Source: Lucifuga dentata | Lineage: Eukaryota; Chordata; Actinopteri; Ophidiiformes; Bythitidae | DNA: 64,000 bases | Direction of reading: 5' to 3' | Assembly: GCA_014773175.1 (NCBI GenBank) | Contig: VXCM01000257.1 | Span: forward strand, 62,001-126,000 | Part shown: positions 54,259 through 64,000 of the stretch, in pieces | Position numbering within the stretch: the stretch's first letter is position 1 | Layout: each line of letters opens with the position of its first letter | The notes under the pieces: generated by a model | The model's database searches: none | What the model was told of the DNA's origin: nothing | The model's input: only the letters and a program-made list of their open reading frames with translations | Position numbers and translations under genes: made by a program

Positions 54259-54534
54259 CCTCTCCTCCAGACTGCATGCAGTTTGGGTTAAAATGTTTTC
54301 AGCACCATCACTCAGTGTATTGCTTCACGGTTGAGATGACAGTTATGCGTTGAGCTATTTTAGCGTTTTGTTTCATTACAGTAGTAACCGGAATTGTTGA
54401 CGGTCGCAGTGGACACGCTTTGTGTTGTGTTATTTTTGCGTGCTTCTATCCAGAAAGTGCAGAACAAGCTAGCTAACGTTTAGTCAGGTCGGACGGCGAA
54501 GAGGCCCCAAACCGGACAGGAACACAGGGGAACC

Positions 54535-57500
54535 ATGGCGAACATCGCGGTTCAGAGGATAAAACGGGAGTTTAAAGAAGTTCTCAAAAGTGAAGAGGTT
54601 GGTTGTCAACTTTACAAGCTAACAGTACTGTTTTTGTTGTTGTTTTTTCGCTTGGCTATGTGTGAGTGACGCGTCGCAGGCTCGCCTATCAGCTTGCTAG
54701 CTACCAAGCTGCTGCTTTAGCTAAGCTAACGTGTGTTACACTCACTGCTCCTACTGTTTCTACCAAACGGTTTCTTATATTAGAGGTATTGCTTTAATTC
54801 ATTGAGTTTTAAATACATTTAGCTAAGCGTGTCGTCTTGCTAACGTAACTGGCTTACTCTCCTCGCCTTTCAAGTTAGCTAAGCTAGGTGAGTTAGCCGT
54901 AGCAAGGTAACTGTTTTGGTAGGCTGGTCCTGCTTCTTATTGGAATGTCACGGTCCACCTTAAAACTGACATGTCACCTGTAGAGAGCACTGTTTTATAA
55001 TTTTCAACCCGATTCCCAAATAAATAATGTAATAAATGTTTACCGTTACATAAAGCAGTAAATATAATAAATTACAACTTTTAACTTTGCATTTCGATTG
55101 AAATGTTGAAGGACAGAGTGATTTAGAATGAGAGGTCTTTGCAGTAGTACTCTTCATTAAATTGTTAAAAGTAAAAATAAACATAGTGTCAGTCGTCAGT
55201 CATAAGCAAATTTACTGAAGCAGACTTTATGATTTTTTTTTTTTTTTTTANTTTTTTTTTTTTTTTTTAAACAGTATACATAATATTTTAAGGTCAAACA
55301 GTGAGCATAATCCATCACAAACCTTAATATTTTTGACCAAAAGCTGGAGCAATCTGCTCTCATTCTAACTTTTATTAGGAGGCATTCTGACGTATTTATA
55401 TGTATTCATAGCTTTTAAAATGTAAACATTTTAAAGAGAATTTTATGCCAAAATGCAACCTTAAAATCGCCGTTTTTCTTATTTTTGCTCTTTAGTCGAA
55501 AGGCAGTCTATATCCTGTACAGGAGTCATTTTGAAAACTATCTAATAGTGCCCTGTATAGGCGATGTGTCACTTTTTAAGGTGGACTGGTAAATTCCAAT
55601 AAGAAGCCGGTAAATAAGAAGCCAGGTCATTTGGATTCTGAGTAATACTAAATATATACACCCATCTGGTAACTTCCATTTATTCTCCAGGCTCTGCATA
55701 GATTTGTCTTAACTTTTGTATGTAGATCCATCAGCTGTGTGCAACAAGTTGAGGCCAACTTTAGTAAATGCTGGGAGGGTGTCAGTTTATGCTGCATGGG
55801 CACATTTGTATTTGACAACAAACTGGGCGAACACTTTGCTGCCTGCCTGCTAAAGTTATACTGCTTATTTATATTTCCTCCATTTTAGACAAGCAAAAAC
55901 CAAATAAAGGTGGATCTGGTGGATGAGAACTTCACAGAACTCAAAGGGGAGATAGCAGGGCCACCGGACACACCATATGAAGGTGAGGGGCTCACGCAGA
56001 GCTTTTACTGTCTGGTAACCTGTATGCATGGTTGCACTGTTCTGTTATGTAATGGGACATTATTGACAACAACACTCGGTCTTAGAGAAGAATACATCAA
56101 CTGATTACTTCAAGAGGCTTTTAGTTTGTAATAATTAAAACTAAAATGTGAAATTAAACAGTAATGTATTGTCTGACTCCTTTATTGTATGTTTGTATGT
56201 ATATGTGATACTTTTTTTTTTGTTTTTTTTTGTTTTTTTTTTGCAGGGGGTAGATATCAACTAGAAATTAAAATTCCAGAGACATATCCATTCAATCCAC
56301 CCAAGGTAGGCATTCATGAGCATTATTTGTAATAGAACTTTGCTCTTGGCAAGCAACAATCTTTTACTTGCAGGACTTTGACTTAAAGCACCAACCAGTG
56401 GTTTTGCATGTTTCAGCCCTTGCATACACGTTACGTTACTGACAACATTTCCCAAAATATACTGTTGGAGCGGTAATATTAGAATTGTTTTTCCCTTCAA
56501 GACTGGTTGCAGTTCATTCCAGTACGCTATTAAAATCACACTTGAGTGCTTGAGAGGTAATCCATCACAGCGAACATGGCATCTGTTAAAGTTTTTGTTG
56601 AAGTAACTTTATATAACCTGTCCAACAAGCACAGAAGAAAACGTATGTCTCCACCAGGGAATATAGTCCCAGAATAAGACGGCTTTTACAGAGAAATTAA
56701 ACAGGACCATCTGTCTACATTCTGACATACGTGTTAGCAGAAACATTGAATTTTGAGGTATCTGATTTTGAAATATTTGGGGATTTTACAAAATAACACG
56801 AAAAATGAAACAGTTTAATGTTTTGGAAAATAGCTGTCAGTTAGGTAACATGTATGCGGGTAATATTTCTTGGGCTTAAACATGCAAAATCAGTGGTGTG
56901 GTTCATGAAGACATAGTCTGTTACTGTACCACCATAAATGACTATCCTCCTCTCGTTACCTTTTGTTCTCTCAGGTGCGGTTTATCACGAAGATCTGGCA
57001 TCCTAACATCAGCTCGGTCACAGGTGCAATATGTCTGGACATTCTCAAAGACCAGTGGTGAGTGAGTGAGTGCAGGGTGGCCTTACAGATGCTCATTCCT
57101 CCGTCACGTAACTTTCCAATGGTGTACAGCTGTGTTTTTTCTCCTAAAGCCAGCCAGTCCTAAAATCATAGCCTCATGTTAAGCACTGTCAGCAATTTCA
57201 CAACAGCACAACACCCTCATCTGCAATTTTACCGCATATTCATCTTCTGAATTCCTGACTCTATTACTAATCTAATGATTTTCAGTTTGTGGTTATTTTA
57301 ATCATAAAGTTTCAGTATGTATCATTATTTATAAATCCATTTTGGAGGATTGTGTATTGTTTCAGGTTCAACACTTAGTCTCACTTTTTATTATATTAAC
57401 AAACATGAGCGAAGTTAATGAAGTTAATGAAAAATATGTTGTTCATTGCTATTGTTTTAATTACAATGATGTCAAAAAATATTGTAATCCATTCCATAAA

Positions 57501-60500
57501 GCGATTCTCGAATTTTACGTGCCGAGTTTTTGCTTTGCAAATTACGTCAAAGGTGTTACACTGTAAATTTGCTGGTCCACTAGCATGTTTAACATTCTCC
57601 GTTTGTTAAATGTGGTATAAAAATTGAGAATATGAAGTTAAACTTAAAACTTCAACCATCCCAAATACAAACGGCTGTTTAGAGCTTGGAAATGTCAGCA
57701 GCATTCGCCAGGCTGGGATGATCGATTCCCCTTCATAGGTTTAACACGTTAGTCTGAAAGGATTAAGAGCGTTTGTTGGAGCCGGAGTCCATGAAGAAAA
57801 TTCACCTGACATATGACCTGTATGTCCTCTCAGGGCAGCAGCTATGACACTGAGGACGGTTCTTCTGTCACTACAAGCCTTACTGGCAGCTGCAGAACCA
57901 GATGACCCACAGGATGCAGTGGTAGCTAATCAGGTGGGGTGTGTGCTTGTGTATTTATGTTTGCCATTTTCTTGACAAATATATTGTGCATATTTATTTA
58001 TAATGGGTAAAACTGGGCAACATGTAACTCAAATTCAGTTTTTTTTTTTTTCTGTTAAAGGTTTTAGTTACAGTAAACTGATATTGTCTCAACGCTTTTT
58101 AAAGACTTGTTCAGATTTATTCAGTCACACACGGACTAAAATCCACCTTTATTCAACTGTGATTAATCAGTGAAAAGGGAAACCTAACTAGAGAGCTGTG
58201 ACATGTTTAAAGTTTCTGCTTTATTTCTTCTGATTTTATTTCTTATTCACATATAATTTCCATTTGGTTAATGATTACTTTTTCCTTTGTAATCTGACAT
58301 AACGTCCAGTAAGCTTCAGTGGGAAAGATGTCTCTTACTCCTATAACAAACAAGTAAAACAACAGAGAACGATGACCCATGATCAAGCAGGAGAATCTTA
58401 CATCCACAATGATGCTATAAACCCAAGATTCTTCAGTCAGAGATGGTCCTGGTGGTACCACGACAGAGTCCAGGGAAGGAGTGAAATGAAAGAGTCCAAA
58501 AGAAAAATTGCCCCACATGACCTTGGAGCCTCCTTCACATTGTTCCCCATTTAAGCTGAGTAGGGGATTGGGGAGGGTCTGTGGGTGGGGCAGCTTGGAA
58601 GATGTTTAGTTGTAGATGGTCGACTGCTTGGTGCGTGGGTGCTGGGATGGAGGTTTGGGAGTAGGTGTAACTTGATGGATGCATAGGTGCAGGTCTTTTA
58701 TATCCTGGGATAGTTCAGTCAAGGAGCTGGCACTTGTGTGTGTGTGTGTGTGGATCCATTACATCTGTACACCAATGAAGTCTTGCGGGTTAAGCCATCC
58801 TCTGTGCAGTCAGAAATAAGAAACTACTGTGAAAATCTCATGTGTAGGCAGTAAGCTTCTGCCCTTTGTGTCTTCTTGGCAAATTGAACTGATTACCATA
58901 CTCCTGAAAATATTATAACGCCTACATGCAATTATTAATCCTCAGCAACCCACATCCCTGGGAAATTCACATGCACAAAGGTGTGAATTACAGGATGGTT
59001 TCTGTTGCTGTAGATACCCAAGAAATCCTCTCAAAACACTGATTTACAATGTTATCATCAAGCGGTTTAATCTGAGGTTTTACATTGAGTAGAAATGGAG
59101 ACGTTAGGAAGGTGGTTGCACCCTAAATCCTTCACACGTGTGCCGAATCACTACAGGAATATTTGATAACCTTCGGAGCTTTAAAGAGCATTTTCTTGGA
59201 AAGCTGGGAGGGAACCATAGATTAAAAAAAAAAAAAAATGTACAGAGAAGCAACATAATCTTGAATCACAGCCATCTATGCCCTGGGGGAGCAACTTACC
59301 ACATGTGGGGTGGCTTAGCAGTGTTTTGCATTTTGGCTTGTTAGTGAACCTGATAAAGAGTCGACTGAAAGATGTAGAACCACATTTACCCGTGGCTTGA
59401 TTAATTCTTCCTTCATGGACGTGCCCATTATATTTTATTTCTATGGTTGAACTACCATATACACGTATACTCGAGTAGAAGCCAATCTCATGTATAAGTC
59501 AACCCCCCCGATTTTGACTTGCAAATTTAGAGTTTTTAACGAAACCTATATATAAGCCAACCCCCTGATGTTGTCCCATCAATTTATTTGTTTAGCAAAT
59601 TACCTGTTTTTCTGGGTATTGTCATANCCTGATGTTGTCCCATCAATTTATTTGTTTAGCAAATTACCTGTTTTTCTGGGTATTGTCATAGTACTCTTGT
59701 GATTTTCTGAAAATAATCCACGTACCAGTACCGGTAAACATGATATTTATTTCAGCAGCTGATTACCGTAACTGACATTAGCTGACATTAACTTTTCCGG
59801 ACTCCTCTTCCTTGTCTGAATTGCCAAACAGTTCATTCAAGTCCTGCTCTGTGTAATGTACGGTACGGTACTGGTATATGAAACAGCGCTTTTATAAGGT
59901 CATCTCTGATTGGCCCATTCTTTTGTCTTTGGCCAATCACAACAGCGCTTACTGGCCGCCGCTAATGGTCGCTGCAAAATGTGCTGGATAAGATGTTTTG
60001 TCAGGAAATATCTCATTCTAACTCTGATTTTAAACTGTTTTCCATGGGTAGTGGTAATGAGTAGTGTACAAATTTCCAGGGGTGGAAGCACCCCTGGAAA
60101 TTTTGTTCTCTGGGATTTCTCGTGTATAATCCAACTCCCCTGATTTGCTTTGTGAAATTTGGTAATAAAAACTCAGCTTATACTCGAGTATATACGGTAG
60201 TTTGTGTATCAATTTCCAAATGTTACAAATGTGTTTTGAATGAAAGTGTTTCAGTTGTTGACAGTGGCATGGCTCCCCTTTAACACAAACCTATTGTTCT
60301 TTTCATATTTGTTTTTCACAGTACAAGCAGAACCCAGAGATGTTCAAACAGACAGCGAGGCTCTGGTCTCATGTCTACGCAGGCGCTCCCGTCTCCAGTC
60401 CAGAGTACACATGCAAAATACACAAACTCTGTTCCATGGGCTTTGAAAAAGTGAGTAGACCGCAACTGCTCCCCACTCTGCACCGTTGCACCGTTGAAGT

Positions 60501-60624
60501 CTTCTGCAGGATAAAACAGTTTTCACTACTTTTCATTTTTTCTCTGCAGAATGCAGTAATCGTGGCGTTGTCATCAAAATCCTGGGATGTGGAGACAGCG
60601 ACAGAGCTACTGCTCAGTAACTGA
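54535..60624 (+). CDS. ube2k: Ubiquitin-conjugating enzyme E2 K
   Basis: UBE2K (E2-25K) accepts ubiquitin from E1 and builds mainly Lys48-linked chains. Exons: 54535-54597, 55889-55982, 56247-56305, 56975-57057, 57834-57933, 60322-60450, 60550-60624; phases fit and give 200 residues, the same length as human. The UBC fold carries [19 protein letters not shown] and the active-site Cys92 in [12 protein letters not shown] domain occupies about 160-200, ending [10 protein letters not shown]. The N-terminal 155 residues are almost identical to human; the linker into the UBA ([15 protein letters not shown]) is the least conserved part. The start ATG lies in ACCATGG context. A poly(A) signal AATAAA is at 61603-61608. 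Confidence 0.97.
55251..55251. other. Single N inside poly(T): assembly join
   Basis: One N within a T run (about 55233-55268) in ube2k intron 1. Confidence 0.8.
56383..56906 (+). mobile_element. Family A element, copy A9
   Basis: Starts TTAAAGCACCAACCAGTGG with a shortened left repeat; ends GGGCTTAAACATGC...GTGTGGTTCAT. More decayed than the others. It lies in ube2k intron 3. Confidence 0.7.
59564..59690. other. Assembly join: 63-bp duplication flanking N
   Basis: Bases 59564-59626 and 59628-59690 are identical around the N at 59627, inside the family C element. Confidence 0.9.
60070..60103. repeat. Perfect 15-bp inverted repeat
   Basis: Arms 60070-60084 and 60089-60103 around a GAAG loop. 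The GC-rich core (CCAGGGGTG/CACCCCTGG) makes it a stable hairpin. Confidence 0.92.
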
Positions 60625-61216
60625 AACATGACATCTCCTTCATCTCCCTCTCGATCCCTGCCTCCCCTCCTCACTCAAACACACACACACACAGACACCC
60701 CGTCTCCTCCAGTTTCTTTGTCCAGGTGTCCTTTTCTCTGTCCCAACTTCCATTTCACAGTGGAATTTCGCCTCTACGCATTCTGTACCCCTCCCCTTTA
60801 AGCCCTTCTGTGTGGCATCTCTACCCCGTGCCTCCTCCCCGCTCACCTCCTGCGCTCTGCACCACACTCCAGCTAGTTGCTCTGTGAGCTCTTACCACTG
60901 GTTTCTTTGAGATCATTCAACATTCCAGTCAGTGCTACAACAAAAAAAAGTCCAACCACATCTTACCCACTTTGAAGAAAAGTTATCACACTTCACTCAC
61001 CCAGTCTCCCAGCTTACTGGCTGTGTCCAAGAATGGTTAGTGGCTTATTCTTGCCTATGCAGTGCATTCACTTTCATTTGTGGAAACCTTTGCAGGACAG
61101 AGTTAAGTCACTTATGGAGGCTGTTTTGGTCCTGGTTATGATTCTTAAACTCTGAGGCCATGTTTCCTAGACATGGATTAGTCTTTTTCTCTGTTCTAGA
61201 AAAAAAAAAAAAAAAA

Positions 61217-61217
61217 N
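61217..61217. other. Single N inside poly(A): assembly join
   Basis: One N within an A run (about 61200-61233) in the ube2k 3' UTR. Confidence 0.8.
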
Positions 61218-61602
61218 AAAAAAAAAAAAAAAACAACTTCAATTTTACTGAGCTTTTCACATATGAGTTACACCTACTGTCAATGCCACATTATCCCCTG
61301 TTTGTATGTCAAGTCCCAAGCAGCAGACCCCTGTTACATCCCCACAGCCATTCTTAAACATGGCTGTATTAACCCCCCTCCCTCCCAATTTTTTTTTTTT
61401 TTTTTTTTTTTTTAAGTTTATTTGGTTTTGGCCTCCAACAGGAATACATTTGTATTCTTGTTTTAAACAGAGAAAACAAAAAGATAAGAAACCATATTCA
61501 TCAGTAACACAACCCGTCTGAAATACATCAAAAAGAGTTTGAAAAATAATGCATCAGCTGAACTACGCCAACAGATAAAAATGTCAAAATGAGTCATCTG
61601 TA

Positions 61603-61608
61603 AATAAA
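61603..61608 (+). terminator. Poly(A) signal of ube2k
   Basis: AATAAA about 980 bases after the ube2k stop, followed by T/GT-rich sequence at 61617-61680. Confidence 0.55.
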
Positions 61609-62250
61609 GATATTAAAGTCTGTGTAAATTACTCCAGGTCCTGTCCATTTTGTTTGGGTTGCAGCGTCTTTGCTGTGGCGTGGGCTTCAGATTATTTAAA
61701 GTAGACATAGTTTTTTCATGTTAGAATATTGATATAGGGAAATTAATACATGCAGAATATTTTTGGATCTGTACTTCATGTTAGAATAAATCTAGGGTGG
61801 CAAGTAAATTCAATTCCAGAATTACTGTATTGAGACAGGTTGAAGATTGGAATTATCTACAACTTTTAGGTTTCTAAATTTAAGAAAATTTTCACAGTTA
61901 TTTTAATTTCAGTGCAATAAAGCATGAGAAGGAGGAGGCACTGTAGGTGTGCTCGGTACCAGCGATGCTGCTTGTGATGAAACAAAATGAGTATGAGCTT
62001 ACTAACAGATGGCTGATGAGGTAACGTGCCAGAGAGAAGAATTCCATCTTCACAGGAGAAAGCCTGGCAATACTGACTATGCTTGACTGACTATACCTGT
62101 AACTGGCACCACAGAGATACAGAACTGCCAAGAATTTGTAAGTTTGCATGCTGATCATAGCACTGCTGAAAGTCCTCAGTGGTATGTGGCTGTGGTTTTT
62201 CTGGTTCTGATGTTGATATGTGGTATACCATAAGAAGAAGCCTGCGAACT

Positions 62251-62275
62251 GATTGATTGATTGATTGATTGATTG
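62251..62275. repeat. (GATT)n microsatellite
   Basis: About six GATT units in the chrna9 upstream region. Confidence 0.9.
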
Positions 62276-62480
62276 GATCTTCATCTTTCCTTTGAGTGTC
62301 CCTGCTGTTGGCTGTACATGTGGGGACGCAAGCTGCTGCTGCCCACGTGGCTGCTGCGGGCGTTTGATTGAAAGGTGAACAGCTCAGTTTGTGGTGAGAC
62401 GATGATTCGGGGGCATCCTGTTTCTCTCGGGCTGATGCTGTCATGTGATAGCCGGAGTTTTATTCCGAGCCTCGGCAGAC

Positions 62481-62627
62481 ATGCTGCCTCCCCTGCCAAG
62501 CAGTAAGCGCTGGCCTGAACGCGGAGACGACAAGCGGAAACGGCGCTTCGCTATCAGCAAGCGAGTTCAATTGGGGTTGAACGTGCGGCATGTAGACCTG
62601 ATGGGGAGTGAAACCCGGGACCATTAG
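62481..62627 (+). other. Upstream open frame before chrna9
   Basis: A 48-codon frame (ATG to TAG) rich in Arg and Lys ends 35 bases before the chrna9 ATG. It would act as an upstream ORF if the transcript starts before 62481. No homology is recognised. Confidence 0.3.
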
Positions 62628-62662
62628 ATTGCTTTCTTTTCGTTTCTTTAAGTTTTTCAAAC

Positions 62663-63497
62663 ATGCTCAAGATGGTTCCAATATTCTGTCTGGCGGTGCT
62701 GCTGCCCGAAGGTGAGTCAAACGCAACGCCGAAAGATGTAAAAAAAAAACAAAAACAAAAAACCCTGTGCTATCTTTAATAATAGTAACAGGTTGTGTTG
62801 TTTTGAACTTTTACACATATGCCTCTTGTGTATTGATTAAAATACATCCTTACTGAATTGGTTACTAGCCAAGCTGTAATTGCTTTGCAGTGTGAGTGAT
62901 TACGCACAAACTTCTCTTAAAAAGTATTCATAAACTGGCCTAATGTTGCATTTAAGTGTGTAAGTGATCAAATGATGGTGATTATCAGGAAATTGAGGGA
63001 CATTTTTCAATGTTACAACAGTGTTTATAATGTAGAACTTGCTTTCTTAAGGATGCACTGAGTGGTATTGAAATGGTCCTACAACACAGTAAGAGTTTCC
63101 TACTGAAGTGAAATATACAACTACCACATAGAAACTGATGTAATTTAGACAAAAGCGTCCCAGCGACCAAAATGAGTGGAAAGGTACATGTAGAACACTG
63201 AAGGAAAACACTGCATAAACCCTGATCATATTGTCTGCTCATATTCAGAGCCAAATAGCAATTTGATTTCAGCTGAGAGGTTATAAACTATAAATCTGAA
63301 AGCACTTGGGTTGTTCTTTCAGTGACACATTTCCAAATCTTTCTCCTGCAGTGGCACACTCAGCCCAGGGCCACTTTGCTCAGAAACTTCTGAATGATTT
63401 GATGGAGAATTATTCCAGCGCTCTCCGGCCAGTAGAGGACACAGACAAGTCCCTCAATGTCACCCTCCAGATCACCCTCTCTCAGATCAAAGACATG
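62663..63497 (+). CDS. chrna9: Nicotinic acetylcholine receptor alpha-9 subunit (first two coding exons)
   Basis: Alpha-9 forms acetylcholine-gated, calcium-permeable channels; in vertebrates it serves efferent synapses on hair cells. Exon 1 (62663-62711) encodes a signal peptide starting [16 protein letters not shown]. Exon 2 (63352-63497) is 146 nt, the size usual for this exon in nicotinic alpha genes, and encodes [24 protein letters not shown] and [15 protein letters not shown], matching the start of the alpha-9 ligand-binding domain. The phases fit (split after codon position 1, then phase 0). The exon 2 donor is GTTCGT, a weak form. The remaining exons lie beyond the window. The choice of alpha-9 over alpha-10 rests on this segment and on the 4p14-like neighbours. 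Confidence 0.88.
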
Positions 63498-64000
63498 GTT
63501 CGTATTAGCTCATAGATAATACTGGCAAAATCATCAAATCTCAGTTCTAAAAGGGCTTATTATACTGTATATGTGTAATGTAAGATCAACAGGGGTTTTC
63601 CTTTACTGGAAATCTTAGCTAACTTGTGAGTTACTGATTATTTTGGTTTTATTTATTTTATTATATTTAAAATTTCTGCAAAATTGTGTCTCCACTAATA
63701 TTTAACTTTTGCTCATACTTATTAAAGACAAGTGGATATTTGTGAATGTTATTGTAATGCCTGGGATTGAACTATTATTTGTCAGTAATATAAGAGCTCA
63801 CTCCCCTATTCAGGACAAGTCAACTGAAAATTTCTAAGCTGAATAACCAATAATAAACAGTTATTCAGTACAGCAGCCCTGCATTATTGTGAGCCTTTGG
63901 AGTTGAAACGCAGAACACAGAACTGAATATGGCAAAGTTTGTGCAGATATGGGGAATAGTTGATAATAAGAGATAGTAATTGTATGTGTGGTGTTATTGA
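63498..64000 (+). other. chrna9 intron 2 (incomplete)
   Basis: AT-rich sequence to the window end, with no exon or repeat recognised. Confidence 0.6.

Larger units (their letters stand above)
52936..54534. other. klb 3' UTR and ube2k promoter region
   Basis: AATAAA at 53911-53916 is a candidate end for klb. The stretch holds a short family A copy, a CT/CA microsatellite and, next to ube2k, a palindromic E-box at 54247-54258. The part just before 54535 is GC-richer and probably holds the ube2k start site. Confidence 0.5.
59452..60200. mobile_element. Inverted-repeat DNA element, family C
   Basis: The left end (CTACCATATACACG, then TATACTCGAGTAGAAGCC) is the inverse of the right end (GCTTATACTCGAGTATA, then TACGGTAG) apart from a four-base insertion. 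On the minus strand, 59785-59850 reads like an acidic transposase tail ([15 protein letters not shown]), which suggests a pogo-type origin (weak inference). A perfect hairpin lies at 60070-60103. It is in ube2k intron 5. Confidence 0.7.
60625..62480. other. ube2k 3' UTR and the gap to chrna9
   Basis: The ube2k 3' UTR probably ends after AATAAA at 61603-61608. The remainder holds long T and A runs, a GATT microsatellite (62251-62275) and the chrna9 promoter side. The human neighbours PDS5A, N4BP2 and RHOH are not here. A 128-codon minus frame (61898-62284) has no recognisable similarity. Confidence 0.6.

Noticed and set aside
61898..62284. 128-codon minus-strand frame
   Set aside because: Starts in a GATT microsatellite, has no recognisable similarity and no exon context.

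Overview
This window is vertebrate genomic DNA, almost certainly from a teleost fish. The genes are split into many GT-AG exons and their products match vertebrate families over their full length. The introns are rich in CA, CT and CTAT microsatellites and in relics of Tc1, PIF/Harbinger, LINE and short inverted-repeat elements of the kind common in fish. No bacterial, viral or CRISPR features are present.

Layout. 1-6756 has no confident gene; there is one possible last exon of an upstream gene (348-379) and one possible non-coding exon (4142-4359). 6757-23149 (+) is a 15-exon frmpd1 gene (PDZ plus FERM scaffold). 23150-30585 is a repeat-bearing gene desert. 30586-31521 (-) is the intronless coding region of slc25a51 (mitochondrial NAD+ carrier), with a 5' UTR exon near 33374. 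It shares a short bidirectional promoter with ints10 (34064-41074, +, 17 exons; Integrator subunit 10). tlr1 (41831-44233, -) lies tail to tail with ints10. Then come klb (47416-52935, +, 6 exons; beta-Klotho), ube2k (54535-60624, +, 7 exons; ubiquitin E2) and the first two coding exons of chrna9 (62663-63497, +), which runs off the window.

The genes do not form one pathway; they are a linkage group. tlr1, klb, ube2k and chrna9 are neighbours on human 4p14, and frmpd1 and slc25a51 on human 9p13. The fish segment therefore joins two human synteny blocks, with ints10 (human 8p) between them. The clearest functional coupling visible is the shared slc25a51/ints10 promoter and the probable overlap of the ints10 and tlr1 3' ends.

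Two general points matter to a reader. First, all eleven N characters are single bases. Five are flanked by exact 63- or 66-bp direct duplications and six sit inside poly(A)/poly(T). These look like unmerged contig overlaps, and one of them falsely breaks the last frmpd1 exon. Second, one inverted-repeat element family (called family A here) occurs at least nine times, in both orientations, with TTAA at most ends and an AATAAA inside its terminal repeat.

I found no convincing new gene system. The most interesting items are an in-frame, apparently unannotated 69-nt cassette exon in ints10, the family A elements, and several strong hairpins.
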